From: an uncultured Bacteroidia bacterium
GTDB lineage: Bacteria; Bacteroidota; Bacteroidia; Bacteroidales; UBA932
Length of the DNA: 64,000 nt
NCBI GenBank assembly: GCA_902790635.1
Contig: CADASN010000004.1
Span: forward strand, 1 to 64,000
Direction of reading: 5' to 3'
The position numbers were made by a program, and so were the translations under genes. Shown in pieces: positions 36,807-45,660 of this stretch; the stretch's first letter is position 1, and the number at the start of each line of letters is the position of its first letter. The notes beneath the pieces are model-generated. The model was not told where the DNA came from and did no database searches. It was given only the letters and a program-made list of their open reading frames with translations.

Positions 36807-39019
36807 GATGCGATCTCACAAAGGAATTTGAGCCGGACCAGCCGGACTTCGTTCTCATAATAATCCGGCCCCAGGGCATCGATGGCAGACTGGACGTCAT
36901 CCGACGTCGCCTCTTCCTTGAAATACCTGTAGATCTCGTCCACGATCTCCTCGTCCAGATTCTCCTCGATATAGTAGTCCAGATTGAGCTTGGTGCCGCT
37001 GGAGACGATGGCTTCGATCTCGCCCAGGAGTTCGTCCATGTCCATCCCGCGCGCCTGCGCGATGTCCTCCAGGGACATCCGCCGGTCGATGCTCTGGATG
37101 ATGGCGACCTTGGAAGCGGATTTGTTGGGCGTGGACTTGACGACGAAGTCGTCCGGACGCTCGATCTCGTTCTCCTCGACGTATTTCTGGATCAGCTTGA
37201 TGAACTCGGCGCCGAACTTGCGGGCTTTGCCTTCCCCGACACCCTGGCAGTTCTTGAGCTCCTCGAAGGTAATCGGGTAGATGATCGACATATCCTCCAG
37301 GGCGGGATCGCCGAAGATGATCCAGGGCTGGAGTTTGAGCCGCTTGCCCAGGTCCTTGCGCAGGTCCTTGAGCATCGCCAGCAGGATGGGATCCCCGGCA
37401 CCGCCGCCCGCGCGCATCGCGACGGCCGCGGCCGCCGCCTCCTCGTCCTCCTCATCGTCGTCGCCCTGGCCGGCAAATACCCGGTCCTCCACCAGCCTGA
37501 GTTCCCAGGGGTTCTCAAGGAACTGCCGCCCGCTGTCCGTCACGTGGATCAGGCCATAGGTCTCAATCTCCTTGGCGAGCAGGTGGGCGATCAGTCCCTG
37601 ATGGATGACGGTAGCCCAGAATTTCTCGGAGCGGGGCTTGCCCGCACCGAAGAACTCGATCTGGTCGTGCTTGTAGGACTTGATCAGCGAGTTGGACACG
37701 CCGGCGAGGATGTTGGCGAGGTGGTCGAGCTTGAAATGCTCCGGCAGCGCCTCGACCAGGCGGATCACCAGCTGCATCTCCTTCCGGCCGTCGAAAGTCT
37801 GCTTGGGGTGGATGCAGTTGTCGCAGCACTGGCAGTTGTCCTCCGTATAATCTTCTCCGAAGTAGTTGAGCAGCAACTTCCTGCGGCACTGGCTCGACTC
37901 GGCGTAGGCGAGCACCTCGGAGAGCAGCTGGCGGCTGATCTCCTGCTCGGCCACGGGCTTGCCCTGCATGAATTTCTCCAGCTTCTGGATGTCCTTGTAG
38001 CTGTAGTAGGCGATGCAGAGGCCCTCCTGGCCGTCACGGCCGGCGCGCCCGGTCTCCTGGTAGTAGCTCTCGATGCTCTTCGGGATATCGTAGTGGATGA
38101 CGAAACGGATGTCGGGCTTGTCGATCCCCATGCCGAACGCGATCGTGGCTACGATCACCTGCACTTCTTCCATCAGGAACTTGTCCTGGTTCTCCGCACG
38201 GACCTTCGCTTCGAGGCCGGCGTGGTAAGGGAGTGCCTTGATGCCGTTGATGCACAGCAGCTCCGCCATCTCCTCCACTTTCTTGCGGCTGAGACAGTAG
38301 ATGATGCCGGACTTGCCGGGATGCTGGCGGATGAACTTGATCAAGTCCTTCTCCGGGTCCACCTTGTCCCGGATCTCGTAGTAGAGGTTGGGACGGTTGA
38401 ACGAGGACTTGAAGACCGCGGCGTCGGGGATGCCCAGGTTCTTGAGGATGTCACTCTGTACCTTGGGGGTGGCCGTGGCCGTCAGGGCGATGATCGGCGC
38501 CCGGCCGATCTGGTCCACAAGCGCGCGGATGCGGCGGTACTCCGGCCGGAAGTCGTGCCCCCATTCGGAGATACAGTGCGCCTCGTCCACGGCGTAGAAC
38601 GAGATCTTGACCTCGCGCAGCAGCTGCACGTTCTCCTCCTTGGTCAGGGACTCGGGAGCGACATACAGCAGGCGGGTGCGGCCGGCGAGCAGGTCCTCAC
38701 GGACCTCGTCGATCTGCTGGCGGCTCAGCGACGAATTGAGGAAGTGCGCGATACTCCCCGAGCCGGACACGAAGCCGCGGAGCAGATCGACCTGGTTCTT
38801 CATCAGGGCGATCAGCGGGGAGATGATGATTGCGGTACCTTCCATCACCAGGGCCGGCAACTGATAGCACAGGGACTTGCCGCCTCCGGTGGGCATCAGG
38901 ACGAAGGCATCACCCCCTCCGATCAGGTGCGTGATGATCTTTTCCTGGTCCGCCTTGAAGGCGTCATAGCCGAAGAACTCCTTCAGCGTCTTGTGTATCA
39001 GTGCCGGGTCCGGGGTCAT
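36803..39019 (-). CDS. recQ: ATP-dependent DNA helicase RecQ
   Basis: A 738-residue 3'-5' helicase of recombination and repair. Motif I MPTGGGKSLCYQLP, DEAH box AVDEAHCISEWGHDFRPEY and motif VI QETGRAGRDG are present. The zinc site in RQC (CRRKLLLNYFGED...CQCCDNC) and an HRDC-like domain (about 560-640) follow, then about 90 residues beyond. Overlaps dnaG by four bases and lies six bases after DUF1015. Confidence 0.95.
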   Translation of the reverse strand: MTPDPALIHKTLKEFFGYDAFKADQEKIITHLIGGGDAFVLMPTGGGKSLCYQLPALVMEGTAIIISPLIALMKNQVDLLRGFVSGSGSIAHFLNSSLSRQQIDEVREDLLAGRTRLLYVAPESLTKEENVQLLREVKISFYAVDEAHCISEWGHDFRPEYRRIRALVDQIGRAPIIALTATATPKVQSDILKNLGIPDAAVFKSSFNRPNLYYEIRDKVDPEKDLIKFIRQHPGKSGIIYCLSRKKVEEMAELLCINGIKALPYHAGLEAKVRAENQDKFLMEEVQVIVATIAFGMGIDKPDIRFVIHYDIPKSIESYYQETGRAGRDGQEGLCIAYYSYKDIQKLEKFMQGKPVAEQEISRQLLSEVLAYAESSQCRRKLLLNYFGEDYTEDNCQCCDNCIHPKQTFDGRKEMQLVIRLVEALPEHFKLDHLANILAGVSNSLIKSYKHDQIEFFGAGKPRSEKFWATVIHQGLIAHLLAKEIETYGLIHVTDSGRQFLENPWELRLVEDRVFAGQGDDDEEDEEAAAAAVAMRAGGGAGDPILLAMLKDLRKDLGKRLKLQPWIIFGDPALEDMSIIYPITFEELKNCQGVGEGKARKFGAEFIKLIQKYVEENEIERPDDFVVKSTPNKSASKVAIIQSIDRRMSLEDIAQARGMDMDELLGEIEAIVSSGTKLNLDYYIEENLDEEIVDEIYRYFKEEATSDDVQSAIDALGPDYYENEVRLVRLKFLCEIAS

Positions 39020-39025
39020 AGGGCG

Positions 39026-40324
39026 TCAGTCTAAAGTGTGAATGGCAAGTCCGGAACGAAGCTTGGGCTCAAACCAAGTTGTCTTGGGAGGCATGATATT
39101 GCCGGTATCGGCAATATTGATCAGTTGCTGCATGGAGACCGGGTAGAGGGCGAAGGCGACTTTCATCTCGCCGCTGTCCACGCGGCGGGAAAGCTCGCCC
39201 AGGCCGCGGATGCCCCCGACGAAGTCGATCCGCTTGTCGGTGCGCAGGTCCTTGATGCCGAGGATCTTGTCCAGCACCAGGTTGGAGAGGATCGTCACGT
39301 CCAGCACGCCGATCGGGTCTGAATCGTCGTAGCGGCCGGGTTTGGCGGTGAGGCTGTACCAGACGCCCTCGATATACATTGAGAAATTGTGCAGGCCGCA
39401 GGGATGGTAGATCTCGGAGCAGCTGCAGTGGCAAGGGTACTCGCAGGTGCACCGGCCGCCGTCCTTCGTGCAGTCGCATTTGCACTCCACGATGAAATCC
39501 TCCTCCAGGGCCTTGAAGAAGTCTTTCGTGCTGAGGCCGTTCAGGTCCTTGACCACGCGGTTGTAGTCGATGATGGCAAGCTGGCTCTCCGGGAAGCAGA
39601 CCGCCATGAAGAAGTTGTACTCTTCGTTGCCGGTATGGTTCGGATTCTGGGCCTTCTTCTCGGCGCCCACCCGGGCGGCAGCCGCCGTGCGGTGGTGGCC
39701 GTCGGCCACATAGAAAGCATCCACGTCGTTCGTGAAGATCTCGGTGATGCGGGCGTTGACCGCATCGTCGTCGATCACCCAGAAAGTGTGGGTAAAATCA
39801 TTCTCATCGACGAACTTGTACTCCGGTTCGCCGGCGGCCGTCCGGGCAATGATCCCGCCGAGTTCGGCGTTATCCTTGAAGGCGAAGAAGACGGGCTCGA
39901 TGTTGGCGTTCTGGATCCGGACGTGGATCATGCGGTCGTCTTCCTTGTCCTTGCGGGTCAGTTCGTGCTTCTTGATGATCCCGGCGGCGTAGTCGTCGGT
40001 GTGGGCGCAGAGGACGATGCCGAACTGCGTACGGCTGCCCATCGTCTGCGCATAGACATAGTACTTTTCCTTCTCCTCACGGACCAGCCAGCCTTTTTCC
40101 TGCCAGGTCCGGAAGTTTTCGACGGCCCGGTCATACGTGCGCTGTTCGTGCTCCCCGGCGATCGGGTCGAAATCAATCTCAGGCTTGGTGATATGCAGCA
40201 GGGACTTCTCCCCGGCCATCTGCTTCGCTTCTTCAGAGTTCAAGACATCATAGGGCGGCGCCGCGACTTGCGTCACGATGTCTTTGGGCGGCCGCAGGGC
40301 CGCGAAGGGTTTGACTCGTACCAT
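39026..40324 (-). CDS. DUF1015 family protein with a cysteine-rich insert
   Basis: A 432-residue cytoplasmic protein of family DUF1015, which in Bacteroidota commonly sits with serC and serA; its function is unproven. Family motifs visible: VRVKPFAALRP at the start, AAPPYDVLNS, and FYVADGHHRTAAA near 204-216. Unusual is a stretch at residues 281-309 with nine cysteines and two histidines, in CxC repeats (start CKCDC, end HPCG), where relatives have a short ordinary loop. It looks like a metal-binding insert. The gene lies between recQ and the serA/serC pair. Confidence 0.88.
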   Translation of the reverse strand: MVRVKPFAALRPPKDIVTQVAAPPYDVLNSEEAKQMAGEKSLLHITKPEIDFDPIAGEHEQRTYDRAVENFRTWQEKGWLVREEKEKYYVYAQTMGSRTQFGIVLCAHTDDYAAGIIKKHELTRKDKEDDRMIHVRIQNANIEPVFFAFKDNAELGGIIARTAAGEPEYKFVDENDFTHTFWVIDDDAVNARITEIFTNDVDAFYVADGHHRTAAAARVGAEKKAQNPNHTGNEEYNFFMAVCFPESQLAIIDYNRVVKDLNGLSTKDFFKALEEDFIVECKCDCTKDGGRCTCEYPCHCSCSEIYHPCGLHNFSMYIEGVWYSLTAKPGRYDDSDPIGVLDVTILSNLVLDKILGIKDLRTDKRIDFVGGIRGLGELSRRVDSGEMKVAFALYPVSMQQLINIADTGNIMPPKTTWFEPKLRSGLAIHTLD

Positions 40325-40389
40325 ATTATTTCAAACAATTCTTTTACCGAAGATAACGATTTTTTATCATATCACCAAATAATAACGCC

Positions 40390-40446
40390 AGAATAAATTT
40401 AGAGTTTGGCAGGCAAAGGACGCCTGCCAAACTCTAAATTTATTCT
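40390..40446. repeat. Perfect 25-bp inverted repeat with a 7-base loop
   Basis: Arms 40390-40414 and 40422-40446 are exact reverse complements around the loop AAAGGAC. The arms combine an AT-rich outer part and a GC-rich tip (TTTGGCAGGC). It lies between DUF1015 and serA, both on the minus strand. It is larger than the usual terminator and has no T-tract. The remaining part of the gap (40447-40570) shows nothing I recognise. Confidence 0.9.
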
Positions 40447-40570
40447 TTGGCTAAAACACTTGACAGCAGCCTCGCCTTCCCACTCCCCGCACGTCCCCCG
40501 ACGGCGCGGGCAAACGGGCGAAGGCTCACGCGCGGCTGGCACACAGGCTGCCGCTAGTTTCAGCTGTAAT

Positions 40571-41491
40571 CTATTTGTTCAGTTGGAACTTCGTGCAGCC
40601 GTCCTTGAAGAATCCCACGATCTGGCGCGCGGCGGCAAGGCCGGCGTTGACGTTGGCCTCGGCAGTCTGGGCACCCATCTTCTTGGGCGTAGCGAAGACG
40701 CGCAGGCCGGCTGTCTCCTGCAGGGCAGCGAGGTTGTCCGGAGCTACGTCCGCGACGTACTTGAGGTCAGGACGCTCGGCGAGTGCCCGGGCGAGGCCGG
40801 CCTCGTCGATGACTTCCTTGCGGGCGGTATTGACGAGCGTGGCGCCCTTCGGCATCTTCATGATCAGGTCATAGCCTATGCTTCCGACGGTCTGGGGCGT
40901 GGCAGGGATGTGCAGGCTCAGGTAGTCGCTGCCGGCGTAGAGTTCGTCGAGGGACTCGACAGGTTCGGCGCCGCCGGCGCGGATCTGCTCCGGAGAGAGG
41001 AACGGGTCGAGGGCCTTGACCTTCATCCCGAGCGCGGCGGCCTTCTGGCCGACGAGGCGGCCGACATTGCCGAAAGCCTGGATGCCGAGGGTCTTGCCCT
41101 GGATTTCGGAACCGGTGACCGGCGTGAACTGCGTGCGGGCCATGAAAATCATGAGCGCGATGGCGAGTTCCGCCACGGCGTTGGCATTCTGGCCCGGCGT
41201 GTTCATCGCGACGACTCCGTGCGCCGTGCAGGCGGGGAGGTCGAGGTTGTCGAAGCCGGCGCCGGCGCGCACGACGATCTTGAGCTTCGGGGCTGCGGCG
41301 ACGACCTCGGCGGTGACCTTGTCCGAACGGACGATCAGCGCGTCGGCATCGGCGACGGCCGCGACCAGGTCGGCCTGGTCGGCGTATTTCTCCAGCAGGG
41401 CGAGTTCGTAGCCCGCCTCCTCGACGATCTGGCGGATGCCCGCGACCGCTGCGGCCGCGAAAGGCTTCTGGGTGGCGACAAGGACTTTCAT
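40571..41491 (-). CDS. serA: D-3-phosphoglycerate dehydrogenase
   Basis: A 306-residue NAD-dependent enzyme for the first step of serine synthesis. The Rossmann motif is GIQAFGNVGRLVGQ, and NTARKEVIDE carries the conserved arginine. There is no C-terminal ACT or regulatory domain. In the usual C-terminal site, where TPH supplies the catalytic histidine, this protein reads FATPKKMGAQT, and the acidic partner is not obvious either. I recall the same KKMG form in other Bacteroidota, so it may be a lineage trait. The ATG at 41491 gives the conserved KVLVATQKP opening. It ends four bases downstream of serC. Confidence 0.9.
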   Translation of the reverse strand: MKVLVATQKPFAAAAVAGIRQIVEEAGYELALLEKYADQADLVAAVADADALIVRSDKVTAEVVAAAPKLKIVVRAGAGFDNLDLPACTAHGVVAMNTPGQNANAVAELAIALMIFMARTQFTPVTGSEIQGKTLGIQAFGNVGRLVGQKAAALGMKVKALDPFLSPEQIRAGGAEPVESLDELYAGSDYLSLHIPATPQTVGSIGYDLIMKMPKGATLVNTARKEVIDEAGLARALAERPDLKYVADVAPDNLAALQETAGLRVFATPKKMGAQTAEANVNAGLAAARQIVGFFKDGCTKFQLNK

Positions 41492-41495
41492 AAGG

Positions 41496-42569
41496 CTAGG
41501 CATGGATCTTTTCGAACTCCTGCATCGCGGCGACGAGCGCATCGACGTCCTCCTGGGTGCAGGCGTTGTAGCAGGAAGCGCGGAAGCCGCCGACGGAGCG
41601 GTGGCCCTTGATGCCCACGATGTCGCGCTCCGTGGCGAATTTCAGGAACTCGTCCTGCAGGTCCTCGCGGCCCGGCGCCATCACGAAGCAGATATTCATG
41701 ATCGAGCGGTCTTCCTTGGCGGCCGTGCCCGTGAAGAGCGGGTTGCGGTCGATCTCGGCGTACAGGGTCTCGGCCTTCTTGACGTCGATCGCATGGATCG
41801 CGTCGATGCCGCCGATGCCTTTCAGCCACTTGAGCGTCTCGTTCATCACGAAGATGGAGAAGACGGGCGGGGTGTTGAACATCGAGAGCTTGTCGATATG
41901 GGTCCGGTAGTCGAGCATCGTCGGGAGATAGCGGGAGACCTTGCCCAGGCTGTCCTTGCGGATGATGGCGAAAGCCACGCCGGCAGGGCCGGCATTCTTC
42001 TGCGCACCGCCGTAGATCAGGGCGTACTTGCTCACGTCCACGCGGCGGCTGAGGATGTCGGAGGACATGTCGGCGATGAGGGGAACGGGGCAGTCGATGT
42101 CCTCGCGGATCTCCGTGCCGTAGATCGTATTGTTGGTTGTAATGTGGAAATAGTCCAGGTCCGTGGGGATCTCATACCCCTTCGGGATATAGGAGTAATT
42201 CTTGTCGGCGGAGCTGGCCACGGCATAGGCTTCGCCAAGCCCCTTGGCCTCCTTGAGGGCCTTCTTCGCCCAGACACCCGTCTCGAGATAACCGGCTTTG
42301 TGCTCCAGGTAGTTCATCGCTACATAGAGGAATTCGAGGCTTGCGCCGCCGCCCAGGAAGACGACTTCGTAGCCCTCGGGGATGCCCAGGAGCTCTTTCC
42401 AGAGCGCACGGCACTCATCCATCACTTCGTCCCAGCCCTTGGTGCGGTGGGATATGGAAATCAGGGAAACACCGGTGCCTTTGAAATCCTTCAAGGCCTC
42501 GATGGTGTTGTCAATGGCCTCCTGCGGAAGCAGGCACGGCCCGGCATTGAATACATGTTTTTTACCCAT
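41496..42569 (-). CDS. serC: Phosphoserine aminotransferase
   Basis: A 357-residue PLP enzyme for the second step of serine synthesis (also pyridoxal phosphate synthesis). The catalytic lysine lies in [12 protein letters not shown], and N-terminal [18 protein letters not shown] and [10 protein letters not shown] are typical. It starts the serC-serA unit; serB is not in the window. Confidence 0.96.
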   Translation of the reverse strand: MGKKHVFNAGPCLLPQEAIDNTIEALKDFKGTGVSLISISHRTKGWDEVMDECRALWKELLGIPEGYEVVFLGGGASLEFLYVAMNYLEHKAGYLETGVWAKKALKEAKGLGEAYAVASSADKNYSYIPKGYEIPTDLDYFHITTNNTIYGTEIREDIDCPVPLIADMSSDILSRRVDVSKYALIYGGAQKNAGPAGVAFAIIRKDSLGKVSRYLPTMLDYRTHIDKLSMFNTPPVFSIFVMNETLKWLKGIGGIDAIHAIDVKKAETLYAEIDRNPLFTGTAAKEDRSIMNICFVMAPGREDLQDEFLKFATERDIVGIKGHRSVGGFRASCYNACTQEDVDALVAAMQEFEKIHA

Positions 42570-42587
42570 AATGAATTTGGTCAGGTT

Positions 42588-43184
42588 TCAGCCTATAAAG
42601 ATATTTAATTTTTCGATACGCTCCAAAAAGTCTTGCTCCAGCGAGCGGCGGACCCGGACTTCGAGGGAACAGGTCTCCTGGAAGGCTTGTCCCCGCTGGG
42701 GCAGCCCCAGGTCCTTGACGGCCTTCATCACGGCGGGCAAGCTGTCATAGGGGAAACGCAGGGTGACCCAGCGTCCGGCGACCTTCTCCGTGACCTGCGC
42801 CTGGGCGAGAGCATCGGAGGTGGAGGTCTTGTAGGCACGGATCAGTCCGGGGATGCCGAGCTTGATGCCGCCGAAATAGCGGATGACCACCACGAGGATG
42901 TCGCTCAGGCCGGCGGAGTCGATCTGCCCGAGGATGGGTCTTCCGGCCGAGCCGGAGGGCTCCCCGTCGTCATTGGCCCGCCAGGTGGAGCCGTCCAGGC
43001 CGATGCGGTAGGCGTAGCAGTGATGCCGGGCGTCGTGGTATTCTTTCTTGATGGCGGCGACGATCTCCTTGACCTCCGCCTCGCTTTCGACGGGGAACGC
43101 CTTCGCGATGAAGCGGCTGCCATTGTCCTTGAAGAGGCCTTCGGAAAGGCCTGCTATACTTTTATATGTATCAATTGATGCCAT
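42588..43184 (-). CDS. YigZ/IMPACT family protein
   Basis: A 198-residue protein of the UPF0029 (IMPACT) family. The hallmark DDGEPSGSAGRPIL and RYFGGIKLG are present. Family members may act on translation or amino-acid stress, but the bacterial function is unclear. The start at 43184 is preferred to 43223 because the latter lies in the promoter. Confidence 0.9.
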   Translation of the reverse strand: MASIDTYKSIAGLSEGLFKDNGSRFIAKAFPVESEAEVKEIVAAIKKEYHDARHHCYAYRIGLDGSTWRANDDGEPSGSAGRPILGQIDSAGLSDILVVVIRYFGGIKLGIPGLIRAYKTSTSDALAQAQVTEKVAGRWVTLRFPYDSLPAVMKAVKDLGLPQRGQAFQETCSLEVRVRRSLEQDFLERIEKLNIFIG

Positions 43185-43192
43185 CAGCGAAT

Positions 43193-43223
43193 CAAAATTA
43201 GTGATTATTTCGTATCTTCGCAA
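43193..43223 (-). promoter_or_regulatory. Promoter of the YigZ gene
   Basis: Minus strand: TTG at 43221-43223, 20 bases, then TAATTTTG at 43193-43200. The ATG lies only eight bases beyond, so the leader would be a few bases at most. Confidence 0.6.
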
Positions 43224-43224
43224 T

Positions 43225-43788
43225 ATGAATTACAGATACAGAGTCACGCTGGCCGGCATCAAAGGCTTCTTCCGGGTATACCTGGTAAACGGGGAGAATT
43301 CGCTGTACACGTTCCACAAGCAGCTGCGTGCGGATCTCGAGTTCCCGATGGATCAGCCCATCCTCTTCAAGGCCCTGGACGCACAGGGCGGCGTGGTCGC
43401 CCGCTACGCGCTGATGGACATCGGTTTCGGTGCAGTGGACAACGTATCCATCTCCGACACGATCAAGGCCGGGGTGGCCAGTTTCGTGTATTTCTATGAC
43501 ATCGCCTCCAAGAAGAGCGTGATCATCACCTTCGAAGGAGAGGCGTCCGAATTCACGGCCGTACCGCGCATCATCGAGACCAAGGGCCCCATCCCGCAGG
43601 AGTTCGAGAACGGCTATGTCGCCTTCGAGGACCTGCCCGACGAGCACCGGCACCTGCCGGGCGAAGCCCGGAAAGGCCGGAACGACGACGAAGATGACGA
43701 GGATGAAGACTTCGACGACGAAGAGGATGAGGACGAGGAGGACGAAGACAAGGACGAAGAAGAGATCCTCTACGACGAGAACGAATAG
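43225..43788 (+). CDS. pRiA4b ORF-3-like protein with a strongly acidic tail
   Basis: A 187-residue cytoplasmic protein. The first 125 residues resemble the plasmid pRiA4b ORF-3 / TnpR-like family (YTFHKQLRADLEF and SFVYFYDIASKKSVI), whose function is not established. The last about 40 residues are almost only D and E. Such tails can mimic DNA or bind basic proteins. The ATG at 43225 is supported by the domain start. Confidence 0.65.
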   Translation: MNYRYRVTLAGIKGFFRVYLVNGENSLYTFHKQLRADLEFPMDQPILFKALDAQGGVVARYALMDIGFGAVDNVSISDTIKAGVASFVYFYDIASKKSVIITFEGEASEFTAVPRIIETKGPIPQEFENGYVAFEDLPDEHRHLPGEARKGRNDDEDDEDEDFDDEEDEDEEDEDKDEEEILYDENE

Positions 43789-43818
43789 CCTCCCTCCCGA
43801 GCAACAGGCATCAACGAT

Positions 43819-43848
43819 TTGACCTTCGGAGTTTCCTCCGAAGGTCAA
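43819..43848 (+). terminator. Hairpin after the acidic-tailed gene
   Basis: Perfect 13-base arms around TTTC (core GACCTTCGGAG/CTCCGAAGGTC), 30 bases after the stop at 43788. There is no T-tract, so termination is less certain than the fold. Confidence 0.6.
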
Positions 43849-43870
43849 TCTATAAATGGTTGATTATCAA

Positions 43871-43891
43871 ATCCCGGGACAAGCCCGGGAT
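43871..43891 (-). terminator. Hairpin after the FKBP gene
   Basis: ATCCCGGG/CCCGGGAT arms with loop ACAAG, ten bases beyond the FKBP stop on the minus strand. A short T run follows; it may serve as a terminator for the sugar/FKBP operon. Confidence 0.55.
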
Positions 43892-43901
43892 GAGAGAGAT
43901 G

Positions 43902-44657
43902 CTACTCCGCAGGAGCGACGTACTTGCCGACCTTGGTCAGTTCGACGTTGAAGATCAGGGCGGAGTTGGGGCCGATGGCCTGGTTGCCTTCCTCGCCGTA
44001 GCCGAGTGCCGGGGGCAGGAAGAGATTGATCTTGCCACCTTCTCCGATGAGCTGCAGACCCTCGGTCCAGCCCGGAACGACGCGGTTGAGCGTCAGGCGG
44101 ATCGGATCGGCATCAGCGGGCACCTCGTCAAACACGGTGCCGTCGATGAGCGTACCCTTGTAGCGCACCCACACGGTGTCCTGCGGACCCGGCTTCACAT
44201 CGTTGCCGGGCTCGATGATCGTGTACTGCAGGCCGGAATCAGACGTCTCGACATCCTTCTTCTTGCCATTGTCTTCCAGGAACTTCTCGGACTTCGCCTT
44301 GTTGGCCATGGCGATGCCGCTGTGGCGCTTCTCCAGGAAGCTGTTGAACAGGGTGTTCATCTCGTTGGGGTCCACCTTGAACTGCTTGAGGAACTCGGGA
44401 TCCTGGGGATTGGGCGTGCCCTTGGCATTCACGAAATCCTTCATACCCTTGACGATCTGCGAATAGTCGATCTCGGGACCGAAATCGTAGCTCTTGAGGA
44501 ACGAACCGAAGTTGATGCCAAGCAGGTAGCTCACGGAATCAATCTGGCCCTTGGAGGGCTGGAACTCCTTGGGGAGCGTCTCCCCGGCCGGCTTGCTGGT
44601 GCAAGCCGCGAATGCAAGTCCGATCAGCAGGACTGCGAAAATCTTGTTTGCTTTCAT
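43902..44657 (-). CDS. FKBP-type peptidyl-prolyl isomerase lipoprotein
   Basis: A 251-residue lipoprotein (lipobox AFAACTS, C19). Residues about 30-125 match the FKBP N-terminal dimerisation domain (SVSYLLGINFG, QIVKGMKDF), and 140-245 the FKBP isomerase domain (VRYKGTLIDGTVFDE, VVPGWTEGLQL, LGYGEEG). It should fold periplasmic or outer-membrane proteins. It is downstream of the ROK kinase with a 27-base gap. Confidence 0.92.
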   Translation of the reverse strand: MKANKIFAVLLIGLAFAACTSKPAGETLPKEFQPSKGQIDSVSYLLGINFGSFLKSYDFGPEIDYSQIVKGMKDFVNAKGTPNPQDPEFLKQFKVDPNEMNTLFNSFLEKRHSGIAMANKAKSEKFLEDNGKKKDVETSDSGLQYTIIEPGNDVKPGPQDTVWVRYKGTLIDGTVFDEVPADADPIRLTLNRVVPGWTEGLQLIGEGGKINLFLPPALGYGEEGNQAIGPNSALIFNVELTKVGKYVAPAE

Positions 44658-44684
44658 CTTTTTATAAATAAATAATTAACCTTT

Positions 44685-45659
44685 CTATAATTCCCATGCC
44701 AGGGCCGAAGCGCCGAGGATGGCCGCATCGGACTCCTTGAGCTGGGAGAAGACGATCTGGACCTTGCCCTTCCAGATCTTGAGGAGATTGTCCTCCATCG
44801 CGCGCTTCATCGGCTCATAGAGGAACTCCTTGGCGCGCGCCAGACCGCCGAAGAGCACGATGGCCTCCGGGGCGCTGAACGCCACGAAATCCGCAAACGT
44901 ACGGCCGAGCAGCGTGCCCGTGTACTCGAAGAGGCGGAGCGAGAAGGCATCGCCTTCCTTGGCGGCATCGTAGATGTCCTTGGACTTGATGGTCTCCAGA
45001 CTCCGCAGCGGGGTCGGTTCGTCCGTGGCTTCCATCCACTCGCGTGCCGTCCGGCAGATGCCGGTGGCGGAGCAATAGGCCTCCAGGCAACCCTTCCGGC
45101 CGCAGCCGCAGGCACGGCCGTTCTTGCGCTCGATGCAGACATGGCCGAGCTCGCCGGCGAATCCGTCACTGCCGTACACGACCTTGCCGTCGATCACGAT
45201 GCCGCTGCCGACACCCGTACCGAGGGTGATCATAATGAAATTCTTCATGCCGCGCGCAGCCCCGTAGGCCATCTCGCCCACGGCGGCCGCATTGGCATCG
45301 TTGGTCAGGGATACGGGCATACCCTCCAGGGCCTCGGAAAGCAGGCGGGAGAAGGCTACCGAATGGTCGGCCGCCCAGATGATGTTGGGAGCGAAAGCGA
45401 TCTCGCCCGTGTAGTAGTTGCCGTTCGGGGCACCCACGCCCACGCCGCGCACTTCTTCCATCTTCTTGCCTCCCTGCTCCACGCAGGACTTGATCGCAGC
45501 AGCCAGGTCCTTGATATAGGCTGCGGCATCCTCGCCGTAGATATCCGTCCGGATCACGTTCTGGAACAGGACGTCACCGCGGGCATCGACGAGTCCGATC
45601 TTCGAAGTCTGGCCGCCGATATCGACGCCGACTACGTATTTCTTGTCAGGATTCTCCAT
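44685..45659 (-). CDS. ROK-family sugar kinase (glucokinase-like)
   Basis: A 324-residue kinase that should phosphorylate glucose or a related hexose with ATP. The phosphate-binding DIGGQTSKIGLV (14-25), catalytic DANAAAVGE, glycine-rich TLGTGVGSG and the zinc motif CGCGRKGCLEAY are present. It follows the permease gene by one base, giving an uptake-and-phosphorylation pair. Confidence 0.9.
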   Translation of the reverse strand: MENPDKKYVVGVDIGGQTSKIGLVDARGDVLFQNVIRTDIYGEDAAAYIKDLAAAIKSCVEQGGKKMEEVRGVGVGAPNGNYYTGEIAFAPNIIWAADHSVAFSRLLSEALEGMPVSLTNDANAAAVGEMAYGAARGMKNFIMITLGTGVGSGIVIDGKVVYGSDGFAGELGHVCIERKNGRACGCGRKGCLEAYCSATGICRTAREWMEATDEPTPLRSLETIKSKDIYDAAKEGDAFSLRLFEYTGTLLGRTFADFVAFSAPEAIVLFGGLARAKEFLYEPMKRAMEDNLLKIWKGKVQIVFSQLKESDAAILGASALAWEL

Positions 45660-45660
45660 A

